From Paenibacillus radicis (ex Xue et al. 2023) (GTDB lineage Bacteria; Bacillota; Bacilli; Paenibacillales; NBRC-103111), in NCBI RefSeq assembly GCF_024722015.1, contig NZ_JANQBD010000020.1, positions 62,001-126,000 of the forward strand: DNA of 64,000 bases, given 5' to 3'. A program made the position numbers and the translations under genes. Below, piece after piece: positions 15,515 through 24,167 of this stretch (position 1 is its first letter; every line of letters begins with the position of its first letter). The notes under the pieces are model-generated. The model searched no databases. It had not been told where the DNA came from and saw only the letters and a list, made by a program, of their open reading frames with translations.

Positions 15515-16030
15515 ATGGATGGAGAAGAGCAAATTAAGAAGGCATACGAATCGATTTTAATGCATGATTTTGAACAGGCCATAGAATGGTTCGAGCAAGC
15601 CATTGCAATAGCCCCTGACAATGCTGCCTTCCATTACAAGCTTTCAATCACATATGCTAGAAGCAATAAGTTGGGTAAAGCCATTGAGCATGCCAAGGAA
15701 GCAGTTAGGCTGGAGCCGTTTGAGGAGCATTATCGATTCCATATCCAGCATCTGCGTGCTAAAGAATTGATCTTGCAGGCGCAATATTATTTTGATGAGC
15801 CTGAACAGCGGATATGGATGGCTGTAACATTGCTCCAGGAAGCAATAAAGCTGGATTCATTATCTTCTGAAGCTTTCTTGCTGTTAGGTCTTGCTTACTC
15901 TCGGCTGAAGGAGTATAGTCAAGCCATTCGGGCAATTAAAGAACTGCTGGTATTGGATCCTCAGCACGAAATTGGGAATCAATTGTTGGCCGAATATCAA
16001 TTAATGCTGAAACAATATATGAAATCCTGA
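15515..16030 (+). CDS. Tetratricopeptide-repeat protein
   Basis: 171 residues with at least three TPR units: FEQAIEWFEQAIAIAPDNAAFHYKLS, LGKAIEHAKEAVRLEPFEEHYRF, and EYSQAIRAIKELLVLDPQHEIGN. No signal peptide is present, so it is probably a cytoplasmic protein-protein adaptor. AGGGAGGA precedes ATG 15515. It lies between ypjD and dapB, a position not occupied in Bacillus; the partner is unknown. Confidence 0.8.
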   Translation: MDGEEQIKKAYESILMHDFEQAIEWFEQAIAIAPDNAAFHYKLSITYARSNKLGKAIEHAKEAVRLEPFEEHYRFHIQHLRAKELILQAQYYFDEPEQRIWMAVTLLQEAIKLDSLSSEAFLLLGLAYSRLKEYSQAIRAIKELLVLDPQHEIGNQLLAEYQLMLKQYMKS

Positions 16031-16083
16031 TCAAATAATTTTTATCACTTGTTATTAGCAGATTTCTAGACGAAGGGAACGGA

Positions 16084-16893
16084 ATGGATATGAGTCAGAT
16101 TCGAGTAGCAGTAGCAGGAGCAAGCGGCCGTATGGGTCGGGAAGTAGTGAAAATGGTGCTGGAGGACGCTGATTTGCAGCTGGTCGCAGCTGTAAACCGT
16201 TCATCTGAGCTGCAGGTGGATGCCGGAAGACTTGTTGGGCTGGACGCATGCGGCGTTATACTCAGTACGGATCTGGAGCTAGCACTCGTAGAAGCCAGAC
16301 CGGATGTGCTGGTTGATTTCACAACGCCCCAATCCGTTGTTGCTAATACGGCATTAGCTATTAAGCATAAAGTACGTCCCGTTATCGGGACGACGGGGTT
16401 TACGCCCGAGGATCTTGAAAACTTCGATAAACAATGTAAGGAGCAAGGCATAGGCGGCATCATTGCTCCGAATTTCTCCATAGGTGCTATTTTAATGATG
16501 AAGTTTGCTGCACAAGCCGCCAAATATTTACCTAACCTTGAGATCATAGAATACCATGGTGATCAAAAGCTGGACGCGCCATCGGGAACAGCGATCAAGA
16601 CAGCTGAATTAATAGCTCAGAATCGCCAGGAGTTACGTCAGGGCAACCCTCGGGAAGAAGAAACAATTGAAGGTTCGCGCGGCGGATTATACAATGGATT
16701 TAGAATACATAGTGTACGATTGCCGGGAGTTTTTGCTCAGCAGGAAGTTATATTTGGAGCATTTGGCCAAACCTTAAAAATACGCCATGATTCCTATGAC
16801 CGGGCAGGTTATATGCCAGGTGTTAATGTTGCTGTGAAGAAGGTTATGGAGCTAACCGGAATTGTGTACGGATTCGAGCATTTTATTGACTAA
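16084..16893 (+). CDS. dapB: 4-hydroxy-tetrahydrodipicolinate reductase
   Basis: 269 residues. DapB reduces the cyclic lysine-pathway intermediate with NAD(P)H, feeding lysine, peptidoglycan and spore dipicolinate synthesis. The nucleotide-binding loop is AVAGASGRMGREVV. The substrate region is IIEYHGDQKLDAPSGTA, with the catalytic lysine and DAPSGTA intact. Many relatives have HH where this protein has HG. Ends with the GVNVAVKKVMELTG helix. The start could be ATG 16084 or 16090; GAAGGGAA at 16072-16079 fits both. A weak hairpin (AGCCT/AGGCT, 16914-16927, then T) separates it from mgsA. Confidence 0.95.
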   Translation: MDMSQIRVAVAGASGRMGREVVKMVLEDADLQLVAAVNRSSELQVDAGRLVGLDACGVILSTDLELALVEARPDVLVDFTTPQSVVANTALAIKHKVRPVIGTTGFTPEDLENFDKQCKEQGIGGIIAPNFSIGAILMMKFAAQAAKYLPNLEIIEYHGDQKLDAPSGTAIKTAELIAQNRQELRQGNPREEETIEGSRGGLYNGFRIHSVRLPGVFAQQEVIFGAFGQTLKIRHDSYDRAGYMPGVNVAVKKVMELTGIVYGFEHFID

Positions 16894-16977
16894 TTTATAT
16901 AAACATGAGGACTAGCCTAAAAAGGCTTTTTGCTCTATGTACTTATCGGGTAAGAATTATAAAGGAGCTTAAGAGGG

Positions 16978-17403
16978 ATGTCCATGAAAATTGCATTAAT
17001 CGCACATGATCGTAAAAAAGAAGAAATGGTTAATTTCGTGACTGCCTATGAGCAGGTATTTAAGCATCACCAATTGTATGCAACGGGCACCACAGGTACT
17101 CGAATTATGGATAGCACAGAGCTTCAGGTTCACCGATATATGTCAGGACCACTTGGAGGAGACCAGCAAATTGGCGCCATGGTAGCGACCAATGAGCTGG
17201 ATTTAATCATCTTTTTGCGTGATCCATTAATGGCACAGCCTCATGAGCCGGATATCATTGCCTTGCTTCGTTTATGCGATGTGCAGGGGATTCCTGTGGC
17301 AACGAATATTGCTACAGCTGAGATTTTGGTGAAAGCACTGGATCGAGGAGATTTTGCTTGGCGGGAACTTGTACATAAATATAAGCAAGGTGAAATGGAA
17401 TGA
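16978..17403 (+). CDS. mgsA: Methylglyoxal synthase
   Basis: 141 residues. It converts dihydroxyacetone phosphate to methylglyoxal and phosphate, a bypass of lower glycolysis under phosphate limitation. Motifs: IALIAHDRKKEEMV, the phosphate-binding TGTTGT, SGPLGGDQQIG, and the catalytic aspartate in IIFLRDPL. The stop overlaps bshB1 by 4 bp. Having mgsA beside bacillithiol genes makes sense because bacillithiol takes part in methylglyoxal detoxification in Firmicutes; that link is known biology, not shown here. Confidence 0.96.
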   Translation: MSMKIALIAHDRKKEEMVNFVTAYEQVFKHHQLYATGTTGTRIMDSTELQVHRYMSGPLGGDQQIGAMVATNELDLIIFLRDPLMAQPHEPDIIALLRLCDVQGIPVATNIATAEILVKALDRGDFAWRELVHKYKQGEME

Positions 17404-18098
17404 GCGAGCAGCTGGATATTCTTGTTTTCGGAGCGCATCCGGACGATGCGGAAATCGGAATGGGAGGGACTATTTACAAGCATTCATCTGCCGGTCAACG
17501 CGTAGGAATATGCGATCTGACCTATGCTGAAATGTCCTCTAACGGTACAGTTGAGATCCGTCAGCAAGAGGCGGCTCTCGCTGCTCAAATATTAGGATTA
17601 TCTGCGCGTTCGAATCTCGGTTTACCTGATCGTGGGCTATGGATGAGTCCGGAATCCGTTAAAGAGATAACCTTGGAGATTCGCAAGTATAAGCCTCGAA
17701 TTGTATTTGCGCCTTACTGGGAGGATCGGCATCCCGATCATATCGCATGCAGCAAGCTCGTTCAGGAAGCGGTGTTTAACTCTAAGCTCCGCCGTTATGA
17801 ACCCGAGACAGCAGCACATACAGTGGAGCAAATTTACTTTTATTTTATCAATGATATTTATGAATCCGATTTATTGGTTGATATTACTGGAACGCATGAT
17901 GTGAAGATGCAAGCATTAAAGGCATACCGTACCCAGTTCGAAGCAGCGGGAGCAGCCAATGATTTTGTAAGGACTCCATTAAACCAAGGCTATCTCGAAC
18001 GAGTGGAAGCTAAGGATAGGATGCTTGGTCAGAAGCATATGCTTCCATACGCCGAAGGTTTTGTAAGCAAGCTTCCTTATTTGATTGACCTTTTCTAA
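17400..18098 (+). CDS. bshB1: Bacillithiol biosynthesis deacetylase BshB1
   Basis: 232 residues of the LmbE-like zinc deacetylase family. It removes acetyl from GlcNAc-malate in bacillithiol synthesis. Zinc site: GAHPDDAEIGMGG (residues 11-23) with the third ligand in HPDHIACS. The family YAEMSSNGTVEIRQQEA stretch is also present. Coupled to mgsA by an ATGA overlap. The next gene, bshA, makes its substrate. Confidence 0.94.
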   Translation: MSEQLDILVFGAHPDDAEIGMGGTIYKHSSAGQRVGICDLTYAEMSSNGTVEIRQQEAALAAQILGLSARSNLGLPDRGLWMSPESVKEITLEIRKYKPRIVFAPYWEDRHPDHIACSKLVQEAVFNSKLRRYEPETAAHTVEQIYFYFINDIYESDLLVDITGTHDVKMQALKAYRTQFEAAGAANDFVRTPLNQGYLERVEAKDRMLGQKHMLPYAEGFVSKLPYLIDLF

Positions 18099-18142
18099 TT
18101 CATATCTGAAAAATAGCATAAGCTATATACTAACTTGAAAGC

Positions 18143-18175
18143 TCAGCAAAAGCTCACGGAGTAAGCTTTTGCTGA
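18143..18175 (+). promoter_or_regulatory. 12-bp perfect hairpin upstream of bshA
   Basis: TCAGCAAAAGCT (18143-18154) and AGCTTTTGCTGA (18164-18175) pair exactly around a 9-base loop. No T run follows, so it is not a standard terminator. It ends about 14 bases before the bshA ribosome site (AGGAGGGA, 18189-18196), where it could affect processing, stability or translation. Confidence 0.45.
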
Positions 18176-18201
18176 TGCAATCACTCTTAGGAGGGAGCCC
18201 A

Positions 18202-19371
18202 ATGAAAGAACGATTAAAGATCGGTATTACCTGTTATCCAACACTCGGCGGTTCTGGCGTTGTAGCGACGGAATTGGGCAAGCTGCTTGCTGAAAAAGGA
18301 CATGAGGTTCATTTTATTACGCACAGTATGCCCTTCCGGTTAGGGAAATTCGATAAAAATATTTTCTACCATGAAGTTGAAGTTAACGACTATTATGTAT
18401 TTAAATATCCTCCTTACGATTTATCACTTGCAAGTAAACTGGCTCAGGTTGCTCAGCTGGAGGAGCTCGATTTACTTCATGTACACTACGCAATACCTCA
18501 TGCGGTATGTGCAATATTAGCCAAGCAAATGGTTGGCGATAAGCTGAAGGTAGTAACTACGCTGCATGGTACGGACATTACTGTTCTCGCACAGGATGAA
18601 TCTTTAAGTGATTTGATCCGGTTTGCGATTAATCAAAGTGATGCTGTGACAGCTGTTTCGAAGGATTTAATCCATGAAACTCGCAGTCTTTTAGACATAG
18701 ATAAGCCGATCGATTTGTCCTACAACTTTGTTGATAAAAGGGTTTACTATCCTCGCGAGGTTACGGCGCTGCGCAAGGAGTTTGCCCATCCCGATGAGAA
18801 AATTTTGATACATATTTCCAATTTCCGACCTGTTAAACGGGTTACGGATGTGGTTGAAATTTTTGACCGTGTAAGTAAGGATGTTCCGTCCAGACTGTTA
18901 TTTGTAGGAGAGGGCCCTGAGCTATCCAAGGTGCTTTGCAAAGTAAAGGAGAAGGGATTACTCGATCGAGTGACCTTCTGCGGCAAGCAGGACGATGTGG
19001 CTCAATTGTTATCCTTATCTGATGTAATGCTCCTGCCATCTGAGAAAGAAAGCTTTGGTTTGGTTGCTTTGGAAGCAATGGCTTGCGGGGTTCCTACAGT
19101 AGCCTCTGATGCAGGCGGTATTCCTGAGCTGATCACTCACGGGGAAAGTGGTTTTTTAGCGGAAATCGGCGATGTGGATCAAATGGCTCATTATACAAAA
19201 ATGCTGTTAACGGATAAAGCTTTGTATGAAAAAATGACGGAGGCATGCTTGCACCGTGCCCGGTTCACATTCTGTAATGATGTTATTACCCGCCAGTACG
19301 AAGAGATTTATTATCGTGTACTTGGACTTCCGTTGCCGGAAGAACTTAAATTAAAACCATTGAATTGTTAA
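18202..19371 (+). CDS. bshA: N-acetyl-alpha-D-glucosaminyl L-malate synthase (bacillithiol)
   Basis: 389 residues, a GT4-family retaining glycosyltransferase. It joins UDP-GlcNAc and L-malate, the first bacillithiol step. Visible: TLGGSGVVATELG at the N-terminus; the acceptor region LHVHYAIPHA; the donor-site FRPVKRVTDV; and the E-x7-E motif in ESFGLVALEAMACGVPTVASDAGGIPE. ATG 18202 is fixed by AGGAGGGA 6 bases upstream; an earlier TTG in frame is unlikely. cca follows with a short gap. Confidence 0.95.
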   Translation: MKERLKIGITCYPTLGGSGVVATELGKLLAEKGHEVHFITHSMPFRLGKFDKNIFYHEVEVNDYYVFKYPPYDLSLASKLAQVAQLEELDLLHVHYAIPHAVCAILAKQMVGDKLKVVTTLHGTDITVLAQDESLSDLIRFAINQSDAVTAVSKDLIHETRSLLDIDKPIDLSYNFVDKRVYYPREVTALRKEFAHPDEKILIHISNFRPVKRVTDVVEIFDRVSKDVPSRLLFVGEGPELSKVLCKVKEKGLLDRVTFCGKQDDVAQLLSLSDVMLLPSEKESFGLVALEAMACGVPTVASDAGGIPELITHGESGFLAEIGDVDQMAHYTKMLLTDKALYEKMTEACLHRARFTFCNDVITRQYEEIYYRVLGLPLPEELKLKPLNC

Positions 19372-19384
19372 AAAGGTGATGGTT

Positions 19385-20686
19385 ATGACGCAGGACCTGG
19401 AAAGAAAAGCAAAAAAAATCATCGGAAAGCTGATTGATGCTGGCTTTGAAGCCTATATGGTGGGCGGTTGTGTGCGTGATAAGCATCTGAAGCGACCGGT
19501 AAAGGATTTCGATATCGCCACCTCAGCCAAGCCGGAGCAGGTACAGCAATTATTTCATCGAACCATTCCAACGGGACTTCAACATGGTACTGTATCGGTG
19601 ATGATGGAAGATAGCTTATTTGAAGTAACTACATTCCGTATTGAGTCCGGCTACGAAGATTTTCGCCGTCCCACTGAGGTCCAATTCATTGACAGTTTGT
19701 ATGAGGATTTAAGACGGCGTGATTTTACGATGAACGCAATGGCCCTGGATGTTGACGGGCAGTTGATTGATCCCTTTCACGGTGTAGATGATATGAAGAA
19801 TAACCTGCTGCGTTGTGTAGGTGATGCGAATGAAAGATTCCAGGAGGATGCTTTGCGGATGCTTCGCTGCATTCGCTTCGCCGCACATTATGGGCTTGAG
19901 ATCGAGGAGCAAACATGGGCTGCGCTTCTTAAGCAAGCGCCGCTCTTAGAGCATATTGCCATGGAACGTGTGCGCATGGAGCTGGAGCGTATGATTGATG
20001 GTGCTGCTCCCGCTCATGCGGTTCAACTGCTTATTGACAGTCAGCTTCTGGGGCATCTCAAACAGACTCTGAGGCTGGCTGATTTGAAGCAGGTGAAGCT
20101 GACCAGAGGCTGGAGCAGCCTCAAAGAGCCGCTTTACAAGTGGGCCTATCTATATTTATGTATAAGGGTTAGCGCGGCAGAAGCAGAACTGGAGCTAAGG
20201 CAGCTGACCTTTTCCAAGCAACAATTGGAACAGGTGCGGCAGATCATAGCTGTTGCGCACCATTTGAGGCGTCAGCTTACTGACGAAACAGATGAAGCTG
20301 CTTTGCAGGAAGCCTGGAAGCTGTCGGCGGTAACGTACGGGCAGCAGGCGGTTGGTGGACTGCATGAAATTGTGACAGCTGCTCCAGAGGTGCTGGCAAG
20401 GTTTGAAGTAGAAGCTAAGTGGAGTGAAATCCTAATCAATAATGGATTGGACTGGTTGAAAGACATGCCTGTTCATAGACTAGAAGATCTTGAATTAGGC
20501 GGTAAGGAGCTGCTTGCTCATATTTCCAAACCAGCAGGTCCTTGGGTTTCAAGAGTACTAGCCCATCTGCTTCGCGAAGCAGCGATGCAACGATTGACTA
20601 ACGAGAGAGATTTATTGCTAGCTGAAGCTGAACGTTATTATGAGAAGGTTCTTCAGCAGGAAAGTGGTACATATGAACATAAGTGA
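19385..20686 (+). CDS. cca: CCA-adding tRNA nucleotidyltransferase
   Basis: 433 residues of class II nucleotidyltransferases. It adds or repairs the 3' CCA of tRNA. Motif A is MVGGCVRDKHLKRPVKDFDIAT, with the DFD carboxylates that hold metal. RRDFTMNAMALD, the ERFQEDALRMLRCIRFAAHYGL stretch and RVRMELERMI follow as in bacterial CCA enzymes. I use ATG 19385 behind AAAAAGGTG (19371-19379); GTG 19376 and ATG 19379 overlap that site. The end overlaps birA by 14 bp. Confidence 0.94.
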   Translation: MTQDLERKAKKIIGKLIDAGFEAYMVGGCVRDKHLKRPVKDFDIATSAKPEQVQQLFHRTIPTGLQHGTVSVMMEDSLFEVTTFRIESGYEDFRRPTEVQFIDSLYEDLRRRDFTMNAMALDVDGQLIDPFHGVDDMKNNLLRCVGDANERFQEDALRMLRCIRFAAHYGLEIEEQTWAALLKQAPLLEHIAMERVRMELERMIDGAAPAHAVQLLIDSQLLGHLKQTLRLADLKQVKLTRGWSSLKEPLYKWAYLYLCIRVSAAEAELELRQLTFSKQQLEQVRQIIAVAHHLRRQLTDETDEAALQEAWKLSAVTYGQQAVGGLHEIVTAAPEVLARFEVEAKWSEILINNGLDWLKDMPVHRLEDLELGGKELLAHISKPAGPWVSRVLAHLLREAAMQRLTNERDLLLAEAERYYEKVLQQESGTYEHK

Positions 20687-21662
20687 ACAATTGGTACAGC
20701 TCTTTGAAGAGAAAGATGGAGCTTTTGTATCAGGCGAAGAATTAAGTGCTACTTTACAATGCAGCCGAACAGCGATTTGGAAGCATGTCGAGAAGCTCCG
20801 TAGTGCTGGTTATGTTTTTGAAGCGGTATCACGTAAAGGGTATCGCCTTGTTGAGAAACCGGATAAGCTGGAGCTAGCTTCCATTGAAAAGCAATTAAAG
20901 ACTGAAGTGTTCGGACAAAATATCCACTATTACGAACAGCTGGGTTCCACTCAGACAAAGGCTCATGAGCTGGCAAGACAAGGCGCAGTTGAAGGTACAC
21001 TGGTTATTGCTGAACAGCAAACTGAAGGACGAGGGCGAATGGGACGTAAGTGGCATTCACCCAAAGGAAAGGGAATCTGGATGAGCATGATTCTGAAACC
21101 CCGTATACCTCTTCAGTTTGCCCCTCAACTAACATTATTGATAGCAGTTGCTTTGTGCCGCGCCATCCGGCAGGTTACATCGCTTCCTGTTGGAATTAAG
21201 TGGCCGAATGATTTGTTGATTGATGGAAAGAAAATCAGCGGAATCCTGTCAGAGTCTATTGCTGAGGACGAGAAGCCACTGTATGTCATTGTGGGAGTAG
21301 GCATAAGCGCCAATTTACGCGAGGATGATTATTCGGAAGAGCTTAAAGCTATCGCTACCTCTTTACAGATCGAGGCGGGAAAGCTAGTGGACCGTACAGA
21401 GCTGCTGTGCCGGTTTCTGGAGGAGCTGGAGACACTTTACGAATTATACCATAGTAAGGGATTTGAACCTGTTAAACTGCTATGGGAGGCACTCAGCGTA
21501 TCTCTGAACCGCAAGGTTCGCAATCAATCGCCACAAGGGCTAGTGGAAGGAATTGCTGTAAGTCTGGATGAGACTGGGGCTTTAATTGTGCAGCTAGAGG
21601 ATGGCTCATTAACGAAATGGTATTCTGGAACGATTGAATTTATCCCCCTATCATCAGAATGA
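20673..21662 (+). CDS. birA: Bifunctional biotin-protein ligase / biotin operon repressor
   Basis: 329 residues. The N-terminal winged helix (about 1-65: VSGEELSATLQCSRTAIWKHVEKLRSAGY) would bind operator DNA. The central domain contains the biotinyl-AMP loop GRGRMGRKWHSPKGKGIWMS and KWPNDLLIDGKKISGIL. A C-terminal SH3-like cap follows. It activates biotin and attaches it to carboxylases, and as in Bacillus it should repress biotin genes, none of which lie in this window. ATG 20673 lies within the cca end behind AGGAAAGTGG. Confidence 0.95.
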   Translation: MNISEQLVQLFEEKDGAFVSGEELSATLQCSRTAIWKHVEKLRSAGYVFEAVSRKGYRLVEKPDKLELASIEKQLKTEVFGQNIHYYEQLGSTQTKAHELARQGAVEGTLVIAEQQTEGRGRMGRKWHSPKGKGIWMSMILKPRIPLQFAPQLTLLIAVALCRAIRQVTSLPVGIKWPNDLLIDGKKISGILSESIAEDEKPLYVIVGVGISANLREDDYSEELKAIATSLQIEAGKLVDRTELLCRFLEELETLYELYHSKGFEPVKLLWEALSVSLNRKVRNQSPQGLVEGIAVSLDETGALIVQLEDGSLTKWYSGTIEFIPLSSE

Positions 21663-21668
21663 AAAGTT

Positions 21669-21677
21669 TGGTATAAT
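21669..21677 (+). promoter_or_regulatory. Extended -10 promoter upstream of panB
   Basis: TGGTATAAT (TG 21669-21670, TATAAT 21672-21677) is an extended -10 element just past the birA stop. No clear -35 is seen at 17 bp. Transcription from about 21684 would give a 250-base panB leader. Confidence 0.6.
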
Positions 21678-21683
21678 AAGGCT

Positions 21684-21890
21684 ACATCTGAGGCGGTATC
21701 TGTAAGGAGCTGCACTCGAATGGAACTTATATTTAACTGATTGTTCTGACTTGCAACAACTTAATAAGATTTATGCTTGTATGTATGTCGGATTCTGCTC
21801 TGAGCCTAACGGACCGAGACAGAAGGATCATATGATTTTTTTAACATGTGAACCTTTTCGCTCCTTGGGGCTAAAAGGTTTTTTTTGTTC
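21684..21890 (+). ncRNA. Structured panBCD leader RNA, candidate pan-motif
   Basis: The leader shows several hairpins. TTCTGCTC (21793-21800) pairs with GAG-A-CAGAA (21816-21824), leaving one bulged A. TTGTT and AACAA form an inner stem flanked by CTTAT and ATAAG near 21730-21770. The whole ends in a strong terminator (21851-21888). The pan RNA motif known upstream of panB in Bacillus has a stem with bulged adenosines, which this resembles, but I matched it by eye and from memory only. Pantothenate-related regulation is likely from position. Confidence 0.5.
21851..21888 (+). terminator. Intrinsic terminator in the panB leader (attenuator candidate)
   Basis: AACCTTTT (21851-21858) with AAAAGGTT (21873-21880), and an inner GCTCC/GGGGC stem, then TTTTTT. 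It lies 46 bp before the panB start, so transcription must pass it for panBCD to be made unless another promoter exists. Confidence 0.85.
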
Positions 21891-21933
21891 ATACTAAGCT
21901 TACAAATACGGATTTAGAAAGGTTGGTGCAGGA

Positions 21934-22791
21934 ATGGAACAGAGAAAAGCCGTTACGACTAGCAAGTTAAAAAGAATGAAGGAAACCGGAAATCCGATTT
22001 CCATAATTACAGCTTATGATTACCCTTCTGCCATGTTAGCGGAGGAAGCGGGAGTCGATGCCATATTAGTCGGAGATTCCTTGGGAAATGTTGTTCTTGG
22101 CTATGACTCGACTATTCCGGTTACGTTAGAGGATATGATTTACCATTCACGCTCAGTTGTAAGGGCGGCACAGTCAACATTCGTCATTACGGATATGCCT
22201 TTTATGACTTATCACGGCAGTCTCGATCAAACGCTGCGTAACGCGGCGCGTATTATGCAAGAGGGTTTGGCTAATTCAATTAAGATGGAGGGGGGCCGGG
22301 AAATTTCCGACGCCGTAAAGGCCTGTACGATGGCGGGAATACCGGTAATGGGTCATCTTGGGCTAACTCCACAATCCATTCATCAAATAGGCGGTTACAA
22401 AATTCAAGGCAAAAACTCAGCGCAAGCTCAACAGCTGCTTGAGGATGCAAAAGCATTAGAACAGGCAGGGGCTTACGCAATTGTATTGGAGCTGGTTACC
22501 GAACAGGTTGCCGCGCACATCACCGAGCAGCTGTCTATCCCAACCATTGGAATTGGCGCAGGGCCACGATGTGATGGGCAGGTTCTGGTCTTTCATGATG
22601 CACTTGGCTACGGCTCTGAAATGGCGCCAAAACGGTTCGTCAAAACCTATGCGGATACCGGCAGCTTAATTCGAAACGGCTTAAAGCAGTATGTCAATGA
22701 GGTGAAGAGCCGTACCTTTCCGTCAGTTGATCATTCATTCCTTATGGAGGAAGAGGTTGCCGGTTTTTTATATGGCGGCGCAAAGAAATAG
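21934..22791 (+). CDS. panB: 3-methyl-2-oxobutanoate hydroxymethyltransferase
   Basis: 285 residues, TIM barrel. It transfers a hydroxymethyl group from methylene-tetrahydrofolate to alpha-ketoisovalerate, making ketopantoate. Motifs: ITAYDYPSAMLAEEAGVDAILVGDSLGNV (metal-binding aspartate), KMEGG, GHLGLTPQS and GIGAGPRCDGQVLVFHD. AAAGGTTGG precedes ATG 21934. First gene of panBCD, 12 bp before panC. Confidence 0.97.
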   Translation: MEQRKAVTTSKLKRMKETGNPISIITAYDYPSAMLAEEAGVDAILVGDSLGNVVLGYDSTIPVTLEDMIYHSRSVVRAAQSTFVITDMPFMTYHGSLDQTLRNAARIMQEGLANSIKMEGGREISDAVKACTMAGIPVMGHLGLTPQSIHQIGGYKIQGKNSAQAQQLLEDAKALEQAGAYAIVLELVTEQVAAHITEQLSIPTIGIGAGPRCDGQVLVFHDALGYGSEMAPKRFVKTYADTGSLIRNGLKQYVNEVKSRTFPSVDHSFLMEEEVAGFLYGGAKK

Positions 22792-22803
22792 GAGGACTGA
22801 ACT

Positions 22804-23670
22804 ATGCAAACGATCCATACCATACATGAACTTCGCTCAGCAGTTAAACAGGCAAAAATTGACCAGCCTGGTATAAGAATCGGTTTTGTTCCAACAATGG
22901 GATTTCTCCATAAAGGACATGCCAGCCTGCTTGAGGCTGCTCGCACGCAATGTGATTTGGTTATATTGAGTATTTTTGTGAATCCTTTGCAATTTGGTCC
23001 GAACGAGGATTTTGAACGTTATCCTCGCAATGAAGAAGGGGATCTTGCCGTTGCGAAGGCAGCGGGAACGGATATCGTATTTCTGCCATCGGTTGAAGAA
23101 ATGTACCCTCAACAGACCAGAACAATCGTCTCCGTGTCTCAAGTAACGGAAAGATTATGTGGAGCATCGCGTCCGGGTCATTTTGACGGAGTGGCGACGA
23201 TCGTTTCCAAATTATTTAATATTGTTCAACCGGATGCCGCCTACTTTGGTCTGAAGGATGCACAGCAAATAGCAGTCATTACCCAGATGGTTAATGATCT
23301 GAATATGCCAGTGGAGATTATTCCTTGTCCCATTCTTAGAGAGTCCGACGGCTTGGCTATGAGCTCTCGCAATGTATATTTACAGCCGGATGAACGCAAA
23401 CAGGCACTTGTATTATCTGCATCCTTACAAATGGCGGAGGGTTTGATTCGTGAGCAGCATACCAATATTGATTTAACGATGCTTAATGAGAAGATCACCA
23501 GGTCTATACAGCAAGCGCCGCTGGCCGTTATTGATTATGTGGAAATATTAGCCTATCCATCATTAGAAACGATTAGCAGCTTGAAAAATGTTGAACAAAT
23601 TATTATAGCATTGGCCGTAAAATTCGGAAAAACACGTTTAATTGACAATATTATTATTCGTCTTGTATAA
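22804..23670 (+). CDS. panC: Pantothenate synthetase
   Basis: 288 residues, class-I-tRNA-synthetase-like fold. It joins pantoate and beta-alanine with ATP via pantoyl-adenylate. The HIGH-like motif is PTMGFLHKGHASLL. Pantoate-site residues are in FVNPLQFGPNEDFERYPR. GLKDAQQ and the KMSKS-equivalent MSSRNVYL follow. GGAGG (22791-22795) precedes ATG 22804. Confidence 0.97.
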   Translation: MQTIHTIHELRSAVKQAKIDQPGIRIGFVPTMGFLHKGHASLLEAARTQCDLVILSIFVNPLQFGPNEDFERYPRNEEGDLAVAKAAGTDIVFLPSVEEMYPQQTRTIVSVSQVTERLCGASRPGHFDGVATIVSKLFNIVQPDAAYFGLKDAQQIAVITQMVNDLNMPVEIIPCPILRESDGLAMSSRNVYLQPDERKQALVLSASLQMAEGLIREQHTNIDLTMLNEKITRSIQQAPLAVIDYVEILAYPSLETISSLKNVEQIIIALAVKFGKTRLIDNIIIRLV

Positions 23671-23716
23671 ATTAATGAAGAAAGTTTTCTTATGAAAACT
23701 TTAAGGAGGACTTCTA

Positions 23717-24100
23717 ATGTTCAGAACTATGCTTAAATCCAAAATTCACCGCGCTACTGTAACAGAAGCCAATCTCAATTATGTTGGCAGTATTACCATT
23801 GATGAAGAGCTTATTGAGTTGTTAGATATGCTGCCCAATGAGAAGGTACAGATTGTTAATAATAACAATGGTGCCCGATTTGAAACCTACATTATCCCGG
23901 GTCCCCGTGGATCAGGAGTTATTTGTTTGAATGGTGCGGCAGCCAGAATGGTTCATGTTGGAGATACCGTAATTATTTTATCTTACGCGATGATGACGGA
24001 TGAAGAGGCAAGAAAGCATCAACCTCAAATAGCAATTATGGGCGAAAACAACCGAATCATAAGTGTTCTAAAAGAAGAAATTCATTCCACCGTCATGTGA
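23717..24100 (+). CDS. panD: Aspartate 1-decarboxylase proenzyme
   Basis: 127 residues. It makes beta-alanine from aspartate with a pyruvoyl group formed by self-cleavage. The cleavage site is the Gly-Ser of YVGSITID (residues about 24-25). The catalytic lysine (MLKSKIHRATVT), the GARFETYIIPG stretch and NGAAAR are all present. AAGGAGG at 23702-23708. Complete panBCD means pantothenate can be made de novo from this locus given ketoisovalerate. Confidence 0.97.
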   Translation: MFRTMLKSKIHRATVTEANLNYVGSITIDEELIELLDMLPNEKVQIVNNNNGARFETYIIPGPRGSGVICLNGAAARMVHVGDTVIILSYAMMTDEEARKHQPQIAIMGENNRIISVLKEEIHSTVM

Positions 24101-24167
24101 CGCATGAAAAAGGCCGCCGAAACAAAAAATGAAAGTATGCTCAACGTTAAGGTGGGATGCAATCATC

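Noticed and set aside
21684..21890. panB leader as a 6S RNA, suggested by its length of about 200 nt and own promoter
   Set aside because: The 5' and 3' ends do not pair into the long closing stem of 6S RNA, and its position fits a panB leader better.
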